DNA of 64,000 nucleotides from Mytilus edulis (GCF_963676685.1 NC_092354.1:31342193-31406192), one strand, 5' to 3'; positions 43,740-56,681 are shown, counted from the first letter of the stretch. Translations and numbers: made by a program. The notes: generated from the letters alone by a model not told the origin.

Positions 43740-45950
43740 TATCAGTCATCAAATTGCCTGTATGAGAGTAGAAGGATAAAGGCTGTGGGATATTTATGAA
43801 TGAAAGTTACAATATTACAGGTGGATTTTCTATTAAATTTCCACATGTTTAGCAATGAGTCCTCACAAGGGTACATAATCCTTAAGGTTAATGATCATTT
43901 ATGTGGCCTGTTAATTACAAAATTATCATACTGCAATAATATTAAAATAGCCAAGATAATGAAAAATTGATGTAGACCATTAGGTACATATATCACAGGG
44001 AAAATTTGTGAAAAGTATAATATTATATTTAAATTAATTGCAATATGAAGAAACAAGAATGTGTCCATAGTACACGGATGCCCCATTCGCACTATAACTT
44101 TCCATGTTCAGTGGATCGTGAAATTGGGGGTCAATACTTTAATTTGGAATTAATTTAGAAAAATCATATCATTGGGAACATGTATACTAAGTTTCAAGTT
44201 GATTGAACTTTAACTTCATCAAAAACTACCTTGACCAAAAACTTTAACCTGAGCTTCGCACTATCATTTTCTATGTTCAGTGGACCATGAAATTGGGGTC
44301 AAAACTACAATTTGGCATTAAATTAGAAAGATCATATCATGGGGAACATGTGTAGTAAGTTTCAAGTTGATTGAAATTCAACTTCATCAAAAACTACCTT
44401 GAATAAAAACTTTAACCTGAGCAGGACGAACGGAGGCACAGACCACAAAACAGAATGCCCCTCTACTATCGTAGGTGGGGCATAAAAAGAAAAAAATGGA
44501 GAAAATAAACCCAAGGTTGAAGAAGAAATTCCATACAGTTTAATACCGGGTATTCTCTCCTTCTATGTCGAGCTACCGTTTATTGTTTACACAAAGTCCA
44601 ATAAAACAACATTTAAATTCCAAACACCACGTGCGAAGCCACTAAAGTCGAGCACACCTTCTTGAATTGGTCCAGATAAACATTTCTTTAAACCAATAAA
44701 TTTGGTTTAAGGAAATCATTACTAACACTGTATGCAATAAGCCTATGTATATCGTGCATCGCATAGCCTTACATGAGAGTACAAGGCGAAGGTTTGGGTT
44801 TTCTATTAGACTACCATGTCTGGCATTGAATCAACACAAGGGTACATGAGATTAAGACATTCAACTGTAAACAAAGGATATTTCACAATTGACATATCTA
44901 TACTACTAACAAGCTGACCATGTGAAAACAACAAACGAATAACAACTGTGGTTTTCATAGAATTTAACAGACATATTTAATTAATCAACATGCTCCTATT
45001 TCAAGGTTATGTGTATAAAGTGAAATTTTCAACCACTATGTAGGTTTTCGAAATCAAAGATCCGGTTTTATGATTCGGAATCTTGAAAAACATACAATTT
45101 TGAGTGGTCACGAATTTAAATATCTTGTTAAGTTTCTGCTTTTACAACTGTTAAGGTTTATGTACCATTCTGTAGCCATTTTTATACGAACTTTTCAAAC
45201 TTCAATTGTATCGAAACTACAGATATAATGAATAATAGAGATAGGCCATTTTGTACATATTCCAAGGGGAAACTTGATGCAAAGCATTATTTTTTACTGT
45301 TCCATTTCATTTAATAGAAAAAGAGGACTTTGTGGCAAATAAATCAAGATTTTTATAGAAAATCCACAGCCTTTATCCTTGTACTCTCATATTTGGCAAT
45401 TTGATGACTGATAGATATAGGATTATTGCATGCAGTGCTAGCATTGATTTCCTTAAAGCAAGTTTATAAATGTAGTTATTGGTTAAGACAAGTATAAATA
45501 TGGCCAAAATCAAGTACACCTTTTAGGGTGCGCTCGACTTTAGTGACTCAGCACGAGGTGTTTTGGAATTTACAGGTTACTTAGAACTTTTTGTAAAAAA
45601 TAAACACTAGCACATCATAGAAAATCAAGTGAGTAATTTATGTTTCAAATTTTATAACAAAAATCTCTGTATTAAAGGCTGTGGATTTTCTATAAAAATC
45701 TTCATTTATTTGCCACAAAATCCTCTTTTTCTATCAAATGCAATGAAACAGTAAAAAAAAAATGCTTTGCATCAAGTTTACCCTTGGAACATGTACTTAA
45801 TGGCCTATCTCTATTATTTATTATATCTTTAGTTTTGATACAATTGAGGTTTGAAAAATTCGTACAAAAATGGCTACAGAAGGGTACATAAACCTTAAAT
45901 GGCCATGCAAAATTCATCTCCTAATGAAAGTTAATTCATTGGGATAATTG
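43740..45950. repeat. Cluster of a 300-400 base repeat, four copies, one inverted (family I)
   Basis: Copies at about 43740-44045 (+), 44605-45000 (+), 45150-45580 (-) and 45655-45940 (+). Shared words: 'atcaaattgcc..tatgagagta..aggataaaggctgtgg', 'gggtacat', 'cactaaagtcgag', 'aaggaaatca'. 45150-45375 and 45668-45899 form a long inverted pair with a loop of about 290 bases. Confidence 0.7.
44052..44486 (+). repeat. Family G repeat
   Basis: Starts aacaagaatgtgtccatag, then two tandem units of about 170 bases ('ccatgttcagtgga', 'tttcaagttgattga', 'aaaactaccttga'). A ggacgaacgga tract follows, and it ends in the hairpin tgcccctctac/gtaggtggggca (44456-44482). It is inserted between copies of family I. 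Confidence 0.75.
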
Positions 45951-47529
45951 TACTCTGAAGAGTATCTGGCTTACCGTTATAAATGACAAGTCAGTTTTCA
46001 GTGAAAGGAAAATCATATAAATACTGCACTCAGAGGAGAATAAAATCGGAAAGTCCTTAATCACATGGCAAAATCATGTGAATATAAACTATGTGCCCAT
46101 TCTCTACCAACATAATATACGTAAACATATTTGCGTATCATGTAGCAGACAAAACATGAGGGTGAATATCATTACTACTCTGTCTGTCCATGCTATTCAT
46201 CTTTGGTGGATACCTATGTATGAAATAAAAATTTTAATGTTTTTTGTTACATCTTCAGACATCGGACCACTCTTCAACTGAATTTTAATGTGCGTATTGT
46301 TATGAGTTTACTGTTCTAAATTGGCTCGAGATTTAGGGGAGGGCTGAGATCTTATAACCATGTTTTACCCCGCCTCAAGTTTGCGCCTGTCCCAAGTCCG
46401 GAGCCTGTGGCCTTTGTTAGTCTTGTATGATTTTTGGAAAGTTTGTTATAGCTTGCTATTGCTACTTTCCATAGCCATCGGCCTCAAACTTATAGTGACA
46501 CATTATCGCCATTTATTCTGATCCGAGATAATTTAGTTTTAGTGTTCGAATTCTGATTCTTGGAAGGTTCTTTCAAAATTTTGAGTAACTTCTCATTTGA
46601 CTGAAAATATTACAGCTTTAATAAAAAAAGAATTGAATGTTCGCCGACGATTCAGATGAATTTACCTTCATTTTGAAAATGAGTATCTCAAACACTACTT
46701 CGCGGATCTGCCATACGCTGAAGAGAAAATCACAAGAAATCTACGTCAGTTTCATTCATGAAAATTTCATGAATGGACATTTTCCGCTCCTTTTACCTGT
46801 TAACTATGTACGTACGTAAGTGTGGTAAAAGCCCAAGAATATCGAAAAATCGGGAATGAGGTGCAAGCCGTCAGATAATTGACAAGTGATAATGGTTTGT
46901 TACAACAAAAAACGTTGATAGAATATTAAATACTCGATATTTATATGTATAATGTCTTAGTAATGGACGAGTACAGGTAAATATGTTACCGACTGAAATG
47001 CATTGTTTTTGTCTAAACATCGATCGAAACTTCAAAGGTTTTGATGCCAAAAATCATTTGAAAACTTTTTTAAATACATTCCAATGTGGATATAAGGGCC
47101 TTCACTCGTTCAGCAAGCTCAAGTGGATCAAACTGACAGCAGAAAAACATTGACCAACGTCAATTCTTCTTCAGTCTTCTTCCAATAATTTACATCATAC
47201 CACCTTTGGTGTATTATCGCAAATTCGTATCATATAGCATCCAAATTAAAAGCAACCAGGTCAGCATCTACTTCTTAAATAACATAGCCCAGGGTATGAG
47301 GACAAGTGCTGTAGAAATGGTTAAGGTTCTTGAAATTATGATGAAGTGTACCCTTTGGCTTAAATGGCTGCATTTCACCTCAAAATTTATATAGATTACA
47401 GACAAACATGTGCATATCATGCCCTATTTAAATAGAAGTTCAATTGCTTTGTCATCCAAACACAGAGGCAATGATCACCATAATATATCAAACGAATGGC
47501 TTACAACAACAAAATTATGAATCTAGCGT
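45951..47529. other. Non-coding stretch with dispersed repeat pieces
   Basis: No supported gene. 46010-46080 matches a repeat at 20490-20560. 46321-46420 is a D-family copy ('ttggctcgagatttagggga', 'tttgcgcctgtcccaagtcc'). Confidence 0.4.
46321..46420 (+). repeat. D-family dispersed repeat
   Basis: 'ggggagggctgagatctt', 'accatgttttaccccgcc' and 'gcgcctgtcccaagtccgg' match 29515-29600. Confidence 0.65.
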
Positions 47530-49225
47530 ATATATAAAGCTGGACAAACAGCCCTTATAGGCTGCATTAATAAACTTTTTAATTTAATATTTGCTCATAG
47601 TACATATCCAAAGCTATGGTGTGAAGGATACTGTATACCTATACATAAATCAGGAGATATAAATAACCCTGAAAATTACAGAGGTATAGCTATAAATTCT
47701 TGTATTGAAAAGTTATTTAATGTTGTGTTAAATACAAGACTTTCTAAACATTTGGATGAGAGAAATATTTTGACTGATTGCCAAGCTGGCTTCAGAAATA
47801 AATCAAGGACAACAGATCACATGTTTATCCTCAAATGCTTAATTGATAAATATACTAACTGTAAGGGAAGTAAATTTTATGCTTGTTTTATTGACTTTAA
47901 AAGAGCTTTTGATACTGTGATACACCCAGGTATTCTTATCAAAATGCTCAAGTCAGACATTGGGGGAAAATTTTACCAGTTAATTAAACACATGTATACA
48001 CTTAATAATTTAAGAGTAAAAGTTGATAACAAACTAGGTCCATGTTTTAACTCTTATATTGGGGTTAGACAAGGGGATGTTTTAATCCCTGCCCTTTTTA
48101 ATCTATTCATAAATGATCTACCTAACTGTTTACTAAATTGTCCTGATAGTGTAAAACTCAGCACTAGTCGCATAGACTGTCTTATGTATGCAGATGATGT
48201 CATTGTATTTTCTGATTCTGCAGATGGACTTCAATAGCGCTTGAAGGCATTGGAATCATACTGTGATACCTGGTGCCTTAATGTAAACTTAAAAAAAAAA
48301 AAAAGTCTTAATCTTTAATAAAAGTGGACAACCATTTTATTTTAAAAATGAATTAATTGAAACTGTTTTCAAATATAAATACCTTGGAGTTATATTCCAG
48401 TCAAGTGGCCTATTTAATTATGCAAAAGAAGACTTATTTAATAAATCTTTAAAAGCTTCATATAAACTTAATAGATGTTTATCTGGCTCAGATAAAAGTA
48501 CAAATGTTGCTGTACAATCAGAATTAGGTAGATTTCCTATATATTTTAATATTGTTATATCTATGATAAGCTATCTGCATAGATTACATCATTGTAACTC
48601 AAAATTATTGAAAGAAGCGTTTTTATGTAACAAAGACATGCATGAAAATAACACTATAACATGGTATTCCTCTGTTAAATTTATTTTACAAAAGCTTGAA
48701 TTGAAAGAAACATATTGTATTGATTATTCAATTAATCAACTTATGAAAAAGTTAAAGACATTATTTTTAAAAGCATGGTTCAATGATAAAGATAATGTTA
48801 ATGGAAAGCTGGATACATATTTTTCTCATAAAAGTAATTTCCAAATGGAAAAATATCTTGATATTCAAAGTTTTCAATCAAGAAAAATTTTATGTAAATT
48901 TCGCATAAGTGCTCACCAATTAAGAGTAGAAAAAGAGCGACATAAGAACAAACCTATAGAAAGGTCACAGAGGACTTGTAATTTTTGTTCTCATAATGAT
49001 ATTGAAGATGAGTTTCATTTTTTAATTAACTGTCCATTGTATAATCAATGTAGAGAATCACTGTTTGCACAAGCTCATGAACACTGTCAAAATTTCAGTA
49101 ACTTGGACTGCAAATCAAAAATTGTATGGTTAATGACCACTGAAGATCAACATATACTGAAAAAGTTATGCATTTTTCTTATCCAGAGTTTTCAATTGAG
49201 ATCCACAAATTCTGTTAATGGCTAA
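47530..49225 (+). pseudogene. Non-LTR (LINE) reverse transcriptase, 5'-truncated, two lesions
   Basis: The RT frame is open from about 47533: CEGYCIPIHKSGDINNPENY, RGIAINSCIEKLF, DCQAGFRNKSRTTDHMFIL, ACFIDFKRAFDTV (motif A), GVRQGDVLIPALFNLFINDL (motif B region) and CLMYADDVIVFSDSADGLQ (motif C with the YADD catalytic pair). A TAG at 48235 interrupts it. An A-run at 48288-48304 shifts the frame, which reads on as LKKT..LIFNKSGQPF and FKYKYLGVIF. A final open piece (48563-49225) has a CCHC-like end (CNFCSHNDIEDEFHFLINC). No endonuclease domain is present upstream. The type is CR1/Jockey-like from the spacing, not resolved further. Confidence 0.85.
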
Positions 49226-49728
49226 ATCTCTTTTAGTTTATCTATATATATATATTTTAAATTCAAAAATTTAATTTAAGTGCACATTTCTCTATGTGTA
49301 TGCATATTTCTTCTATTAATATGTAAATGCTTATAAACAAACTGCAGTAAAACTCTAAGGTGCTTATCATATTCCTACAATTGTCAAAAAATATAATTAT
49401 ATACATACATATCTAGTAATTGGTTGCTGTGTGTACATGGGAGAAAAATACCCTTATATCTAATCAGTTGGGGCTGCATATCATTTGTATGCAACTCAAA
49501 ACACCATATCTGTTTAAAGGGGAATAATCCTTACAGAAATTGATTGATTGTCTCCCATATTACTTTCTATTCCATGTGCATGCAATAACTGTTCAGAGTT
49601 CTATTATCATGTATTTCATTTTATTATTTCATTGTTATAACAAATCATTGTAATCATTGTATGAAATTTAAAACCCGCAAGGGTCCATAATTGGATTAAT
49701 AAAGTATTCTTATTCTTCTTATTCTAAA
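49226..49728 (+). mobile_element. 3' untranslated region and tail of the LINE
   Basis: Non-coding, ending 'cccgcaagggtccataattgg', 'attaataaag', then (tattctt)-type units to about 49728. A terminal microsatellite-like tail is usual for CR1/Jockey-group 3' ends. Confidence 0.6.
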
Positions 49729-51249
49729 CCTTTTATTCATGTGGTCATACTGCTGTTGTTATGCTCCCACCGTATTGACTTTTATCCTTGTTCTTCTGTA
49801 AGTATGTACATTCTTCTCTTACTTATAAGTACCTAAGTATATATCCCAAAATTCGTTTCTGTTCTCTTACTTTGCCTGAACCAAATTGTATGAAACTGAT
49901 ACGCAATGCTTATAACCACAATTCACAAGTCAAGTTTGATTTTTTGTTGCGTAACTTGTACCATTCTAGCGTTTAATGCGATTTTACAAAACGTATACTA
50001 GTATACATATTTTTAAGGGGGTAGCTGAAGAACGCCTAAGGGTGCGGGAGTTATTCGCTACATTGAAGACCATTTGTTGGCCTCCGGCTGTTTTTTGCTT
50101 TATGGTCGGGTTGCTGTTGCTTTGACACATACCCCATTTCCTTTCTGAATTTTATATGACCTCCAACAACGAGAAACCAACGACAACCATCGACGTACAT
50201 ACTTCTGACTAATGAATATGGTTGGGTTTAACATGTTTGCGGACGCTCAACCTCCCAAATGCTCCTACGACCGATACAGTGATAAACAGGACAACAAAAG
50301 TGCTATAGAAAAAATCGAAAAATGTTTAATTCATCAGATCGATACAAAGAAAACTAAACCCCTAAAAAAATGAACGAATATGGTTGGGTATTAACTTTAC
50401 CCACTTCGAACAGATCTAATGAGTAATTGCAGTTACTGAAACGTCAAAGTCATTAAATACTTATTAAAATATCATGTATTAAGATAAAATATTAGTTAGT
50501 GCACATTAAAAATAAAAGAATAAAACGATTCATTTATTGGTGGTTTATAAACTACAGATATATCAAATTTATTACGATACTTACATGTACTTTAACCAAT
50601 GAGCCTGAAATGGGAACTAGTTGGTCTTGAATCAACAAGCCAACATTCCCCAAATCTATTGGGGTTGGCGCTAAGCGTCTAAATGTTGGTCTCGTCCACT
50701 TCAAAGAGCGATACTTTCATAATCTAGGATTTGATTAAAAAATAAAAGATAAAATAAACACAAGATCAACTTTACATAGTCATTATAACTAAAAAGTGCC
50801 AAAAAAAATAGATATCAATAATTCATAGAATTTTTCTTGTTATATTTGATTTATGCATTAAAAAATTCAAAAGTAAAGTTTAAAAAAATCAAATTATATT
50901 TATTGTCAAAACGATATTTCAGGGCTGCAAGGGATGGGCAATTCTGTGTTTACGAGTTTTTGGCGACGACCAATTGTCCAATTCGAAACTAAATCATGTA
51001 CGTAAATATAGCTAATTTGTTTCTGTTCAGTGCCGGTAGCCGTTTCAAAACCAGATATTTCTATAAATTGTAACTAAAATTCTTTTTTGCAATATTTACA
51101 TAATTAACTTAAGAGGATTGTAGTACCTCGATTACACATTTGTACACCAGATGTGCGTTACGTGCGTACACAAGGCTCGCTATTGAAGCTCGAATAAATA
51201 AATATTAAGGTCAAATGAAGTACGTAGTAAGTTTTGAAAATAAAGTCTT
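49729..51249. other. Non-coding stretch with dispersed repeat pieces
   Basis: No supported gene. 50083-50155 ends with the D-like 'tatggtcgggttgctgttgctttgacacat'-type wording also present at 29610-29640. 50160-50400 and 51135-51200 look like other mussel repeats. Confidence 0.4.
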
Positions 51250-51260
51250 TATACATCTGA

Positions 51261-51663
51261 AACCCCCAAGGGTGACTGGGGTATAGAAATATGGTCACTT
51301 GGTCTTCTCCCGACCAGCAGTAAAACGCTTGCCGAAGTGGGGCGTCCGTTTGGCTGTGCGGGATGTATCAAGTTCGCAGTCACGTCCGGTCAGAAGGGGG
51401 ACGTTAAATCCGATGCCTCGTGTAAAAAACCCTTGCAACAACTCTTTGAGGGGTCCGTAGGTGGCCTGTTGCAAGGCAAAATTTCTGTCTCTGTCCAATA
51501 TACCCTCCTTTTCCGGTGGCAGTCCAAATTTCTCCGACCATCATCCCAGATGACCTCTATTATATCAACCTACCTATTGTATTTATTGTGAACTTGTTCT
51601 CGTCCTGAATATGCATGAAATATTTGCTACTGGACGTTAAGCAACCAACAATCAATCAATCAA
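51261..51663 (+). mobile_element. SR1 SINE-like retroelement, copy 3, with 11-base target-site duplication
   Basis: About 403 bases flanked by tatacatctga at 51250-51260 and 51664-51674. The head is cccccaagggtgactgggg and the tail gcaaccaacaatcaatcaat. It is shorter than copies 1-2 because about 20 bases around 'agagtgccacgctctttgc' are missing near 51430. Confidence 0.8.
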
Positions 51664-51674
51664 TATACATCTGA

Positions 51675-53110
51675 CATTTATGATAGGTTATAGATGTCTG
51701 GCGATCTATAACCTAAGTGTAATATTACTTACTGTGGCATAATCTGTGTTAATGAACTGATTTTGGTGGTTGATCCGGAAATGTTGTCCCTTGCTCATAG
51801 TTTGGAAATATTTTTCCCTTGCTGTTCAAATATACGTAGGTGTTTCCGATTTGGCCATATGCGGTCGGGCGAGGGTTTAGAGATGTTACTCGTTTTATTT
51901 ACCCTGATGTCCTGAAAAAAGAATCATGAAAAAGTGATTTCTGTATGAATTTTATTACAAATCATAACTGGTAAAATGTAATAAGAGTAGTTTTGATCAA
52001 GTAATTTAAATACTGGTTGTAACCATATGTATCAAACAGTTCTGTTATGTTGTTTTTTTTTGGCAATTATCGGGTCGTAGGATGAAATATTTCAGCCTTT
52101 GAAATTGGAGAAAATCTCCCTAAGGTTCGATAGATGTACCAACACCCATAAATTGCATACCAGTTTCAAATTATTGTATATAGGCGGATTGTGGCCCCCC
52201 CCCCCCCCCCTTTCGTGGGAAAAATTTGGTTGATTATATAGGGAATCACAGAAGCATGACTGGAGTTGATCCTCCTTAGACAGTGCCCTCCTCCCCTATG
52301 AAAAGTTTTGAATCAGCCAATGTTTTATCATGTGCAGGAACTACTTAGAAAAAATATTCTTTGTCATTTGACCCATTCTTAAAGACTTAATATAATTAAA
52401 TACTGCACTTTAACATTATGATTTGTACAGTTATCTTTAACGTTTTTCAATATTGATAACACGAGACGTTTTCTACCATACGAGAATAAAATTTGTAAGG
52501 GTTCCGCTGAACCAAGTGTTTCGCCTACTTTTGATGTAAATCGCAGGCTCAACAAAAATGAGGAAAAAACTCAATAAAAATATTCCTTTTGTTAAAGTCA
52601 TCTGATTGTTAAAAGCTTCTGTCCAAGTTTTGTTAAAATCCAGGATAGTTTTTGAATCTTATAAATGTTTTAAAGACAACTGCAGACTGTACATGTATGT
52701 ATGATTAACCGGAAGAAAATCTAAGTCCTTTAAAAAGTAAGATCCGGAAAAAATGGATTTATTTTTTTACAAAATTTACTTTAAGAAAGTTATAAGAATT
52801 TTAAAAACTTTAATCACAGAGTGAATGTAATGTTTCCCCGAAGAAAAACTAAGTCCATTTATCGAGGCCCGATCCTGAACGCGTTTTTGAATATTGTGCA
52901 ACTCGGGCATTTTTCGGTAGTTGGTTTAACGGTTTTAACATAACACATAAAATAAATGTAGACAATACCTTTTCTGATTATTTTAGGAACTAAAATGATA
53001 AAATAAATCATTTTTTGATCGTAGTTGATATTTTATTTACATTTATACTGTTTTTATTGTTTACGACATAGTTTCGCGCCATTAACGGCAAGTAAACAAT
53101 ATCAGACGAC
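51675..53110. other. Non-coding stretch with poly-C
   Basis: No supported gene. A C-run of about 16 bases at 52195-52210. 52535-52560 ('cgcaggctcaacaaaaatgag') looks like the very end of an F-family repeat. Confidence 0.45.
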
Positions 53111-53629
53111 ATGCCTAGCAGAAAGAAGAACGGCCGGTTTTTGAAAAACTGTCAGGCAGAGACGTACAACAACAGATTATATTTTGATAGACCCGATTTA
53201 TCCACAACTGATTTTGATACACCATCTACACTCGATTTTGATACTACTTTTACACTCGATTTTGATACTACTTTTACGCCCGATTTTGATACTACTTTTA
53301 CACCAGGTTCTTTCCAACACGATCACACGTATCAATCCTCTGCATCGTTTGATGAGATCAATGAGTTCTATTTTTTCTGGAAAATTAAAGCCATTAGGTT
53401 ATACCAGACATGTGATTGACATTCAAACCTTTTTTGATAATATGAGATGTTCTAGATGTGACATTACATTGAAGTTAAAAGATAGAATTGGAATTTTGCC
53501 TGCTGGTTTATGTGGTCACCTGATAGTTCGTTGTTATATCTGTAATGACTTTGTACGTGTTGCCATGGGCAAAACCCACAATTCATCCCATGGGCCAAGG
53601 ATAGTTGATGAACACCAAACTTGCAACTG
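53111..53629 (+). pseudogene. Mutator-like transposase gene, N-terminal exon, frameshifted
   Basis: ATG at 53111, MPSRKKNGRFLKNCQAETYN, then a Thr/Asp/Phe repeat (TLDFDTTF x4, 24-base units at about 53215-53310). The frame shifts in the T-run near 53371-53376. The continuation reads GYTRHVIDIQTFFDNMRCSR, CDITLKLKDRIGILPAGLCG and HLIVRCYICNDFVRVAMGKT, ending at donor AACTG/GTAAGT. The pattern GRxVIDIxxFxxNMxCxxC, GIL-A-G--G-L-v-C--C matches the N-terminal zinc-ribbon part of Mutator-like transposase-domain proteins (multicopy in bivalves). The DNA cutting core is in later exons (56268, 60240). Confidence 0.65.
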
Positions 53630-53797
53630 GTAAGTGCAAAAATAAAATCTACACACCCTGTATATTTATACTTTATATTCACATGTAGCCTGTTTACCTA
53701 GTACATGTAGTACCAATTCCCGGACTGCAAATAATTATAATGTCTTGCAAAGCTTTTTTTCTAAGACATGCAAGATGAGGCCTTTAGTTACATATTT

Positions 53798-54679
53798 ATT
53801 AATGTACCGGACCATATGAGTATTTGGACCATACGCGTATGGTCATGACCATATGGGTATATACTCATATGGTCCGACCATACGCGTATGGTCGGGGTAA
53901 TTAACACTCTGTTACATTTTACTTTTAATACCTCTAAACTCGTCAAATAATATGACCGTTCATTATAAAGACGCTATCATATAAGTAATTTTATTGATTT
54001 ATATTATGATGACCAGATTAGTTAATTTTATATATAACAATTAAAAGTTTCACAATTAATTTTACTTACTTGTCAAAACAATAATAAACACATTTTATAC
54101 CGATGGTCATTACCGATTTGCTAAAGTTTACGAGTGAATGGCAACTTAAAAAAATAATTCCAAAAAAATCTTAATGAACTGTTACACAAGAAGTCGCTGG
54201 AAAGAAACATAGTTTACATAGTTGTCTTGTGAATATGGTGTTTTGCAATCATGTTACGATATTTGAGATCTAGAGCTCCTTAAAAACACCGTAGAGATAT
54301 ACAAAGAATCATGCACAACCAAGACTTGCAAACGCCAAAAAACTATGAGACCATGTGAAAGTAAATATCATCGCAAGCCTACATGCAAGAATGTAATTAG
54401 CGATGAAAACTGTAGCATCAAAATTTTTTTTTTACGAAGTATTTGAATTAAAATAATAATACATTGTCGTGTAACCATCATTGTTTTTTTTTATAAAGTT
54501 TATGTACTTTTGAAAATTTTATCATGTAATTTAAAAAAAAATACTTGTACGTTCCAAATATTCATATGGTCCGGACCGTTAATAACCAAACGAATATTAT
54601 ACTCATATGGTCCGACCACACGCGTACGGTCGGACAATACGCGTATGGTCCAAATACTCATATGGTCCGGAACATTAAT
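53798..54679. mobile_element. Foldback / MITE element with 47-base inverted ends
   Basis: Left end 53798-53844 and right end 54633-54679 pair at 45 of 47 bases (core ggaccatatgagtatttgg, atacgcgtat). Next to each end lie further palindromic units (accatacgcgtatggt, actcatatggtcc) in inverted order, so each end itself folds. The 790-base centre has no coding capacity. It lies in the intron after the first Mutator-like exon. Confidence 0.8.
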
Positions 54680-55982
54680 AGTGGATTGGGAAACAAGTTT
54701 TGCAACTTATATTAATCCCTTTCCACTTTGCGAGTGTGAGTGCTGCCTTGTAGTAGCATTAGCCTTCTCTTTTTTCGAAATCTTCAAGGTTTTTTTTAAC
54801 GAGCAAGAGATATGTCTCTCTCTAAACACGGGTCAGCCATTTATCCCCTTCCGACGAACTATCATCGTTACTTTAGTTTATTGCTTATTGTTGTTTTTTT
54901 TCTGTCAGGCAAGAATGTAAGAATAACAAAATAAAATTTACAGAACCAAAATCTTACATCATCCAGTGAAAAGGTACTTTACATAGTAAAAAAAAAACTA
55001 CTTGGACAAATTTAATCAAACTTGTCCACAATCATCGCATATATCATTAAGGTATCTTTTTTTTAAATGTGTCCGATGACAACCCCCCCCCCCCCCCCCC
55101 CCATTAATCAAGATGGCAGCCATGGCTAATAATAGATCATAGGGTACAATGCAGTTTTTGGCTTATTTTTCTAATAAAATTGTTCATTAGGTCAAGATCT
55201 ATCTGCCCTTTAAATTTCAGACCAATCGGGCAACTTGTTGTTGGGCTGCCCCTTGATTAGTAAGTTTATGAAAATTTTGCAGCCTTTGGTTACTTTCTTT
55301 TGATGTCTCGAAATATCAATGTTATTTGTACAAGACTTAGAACATGTACATGTAGAAGCAGATAGAAAGCGAGGCTGTGGCGTACGAATAAAATTTATAA
55401 TTCGAAACAAGGTACATGTATGCTGTTTCTTTATATACTGCAACTCTTATTTCTGATCTAATTGACGTATTTAGAGTAGAAACTTTCATTTCTTACTTTT
55501 AAGCGAAAGGCGGTAAATTTCCGCCAACATGTATATTTTTTTGACGACATCAATTAAACTACAGAAACCCATTGGGCCTAAAATAAAATATTGTTTGTTT
55601 CCTCAATCCCGACCGACCCTGCAAAAATGGTGCTACTCATAATATTTTATTGTCAAAACTAAGTCAAATATTATTTTATACATTTTGGATTTTCTAGGCT
55701 TGCCGTATCGTGCGATAACCATGATTATGTTCAAGCTTTTTTGAAAAAAAATATTATATCCTACCTACCTACCCACACCTGGATTGGCAGGGCCGGGATT
55801 AGGGAAACAAACAATATATTATTTTAGGCCTTGTCTACATCATAAACAAGGGGATATATACATGTACGATCACAGATGAATATACAAATACAGTCGATGC
55901 AATTTTACTACTCATATATCACAGCTGCAGTATGTCATCTTATATTAGTGTTGTTTAATTTTTTAGATTTAAAATATATATA
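54680..55982. other. Intronic stretch with poly-C and a B-like fragment
   Basis: C-run of about 20 bases at 55083-55102. 55110-55290 ('atggcagccatggctaat', 'gcagtttttggctta', 'tcaagatctatctgccct') is a diverged relative of family B. No exon supported. Confidence 0.5.
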
Positions 55983-55984
55983 TA

Positions 55985-56130
55985 CTAGATATAGGAAGAT
56001 GTGGTGTGAGTGCCAATGAGACAACTCTTCATCCAAATAACAATTTATAAGGGTAAACCATTATAGGCAGGTACATGTATCGGTCAATGTACGGCCTTCA
56101 ACACGGAGCTTTGGCTCACACTGAACAATG
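55985..56130 (+). repeat. E-family SINE-like copy
   Basis: 'ataggaagatgtggtgtgag', 'gccaatgagacaactctt', 'cggtcaatgtacggcc', 'gagctttggctcacac', as at 28665-28800. Confidence 0.7.
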
Positions 56131-56267
56131 TAATCTATATAAAAACGAGAAACAGGTATAAATTACATAAACTCATGATAACTACTGTACATCAGATTCC
56201 TATATGTACATAAATCTATTGACACATACAAATACTGCAATTTTTTTAATGACAATTAATATTTCAG

Positions 56268-56422
56268 GTATGTACCACAGTGGAATAGGACCAATACAGC
56301 TTAAAAATTTATTTACATCACTAAATTTGCCAAATGTCAGTGAAAGCCTGATAAGAAGACGATGTGAAGAGGTTGGGCCTATACTTGAACATATAGCAGT
56401 CCGTAGACAATGTTTTGTTTGA
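56268..56422 (+). pseudogene. Mutator-like transposase gene, internal exon
   Basis: After acceptor aatatttcag the frame reads MYHSGIGPIQLKNLFTSLNL, PNVSESLIRRRCEEVGPIL and EHIAVRRQCFV, then stops. 'MYHSGIGPTQ-NNF-S-L-iP-vs---ikrR-reVG--iE' is the diagnostic segment of Mutator-like transposase-domain proteins. The stop at 56420 can be bypassed by a one-base shift that reads SVDNVLFEEGLLTKTWE, suggesting an indel. The phase does not fit the donor at 53630, so an intervening exon ('..DINTK..LG') is missing or unrecognised. Confidence 0.65.
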
Positions 56423-56681
56423 GGAGGGATTGCTAACAAAAACTTGGGAGTAAATCAATGATGACTACTTTAATGACAGATTTGTGTTAGCCTGATATTT
56501 TCTAGTATTGAATATTAATCTACAAAGGATTGGACCACTCTACACATGTCATAAATATATCAATGTAAATGTGATTTGTTGTGTGAAAATTAGCACTATA
56601 TTTAATGAGCATGAATTGAAGTTTAAATCATACATGTCATAATTAATGCAACATTTTTTTTTATGTCAGTCTTTAAAGAAA

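Noticed and set aside
52195-55102. Poly-C runs (52195, 55083) as assembly gaps or G-quadruplex sites
   Set aside because: Simple homopolymers without spaced G/C tracts. They may be sequencing-length artefacts.
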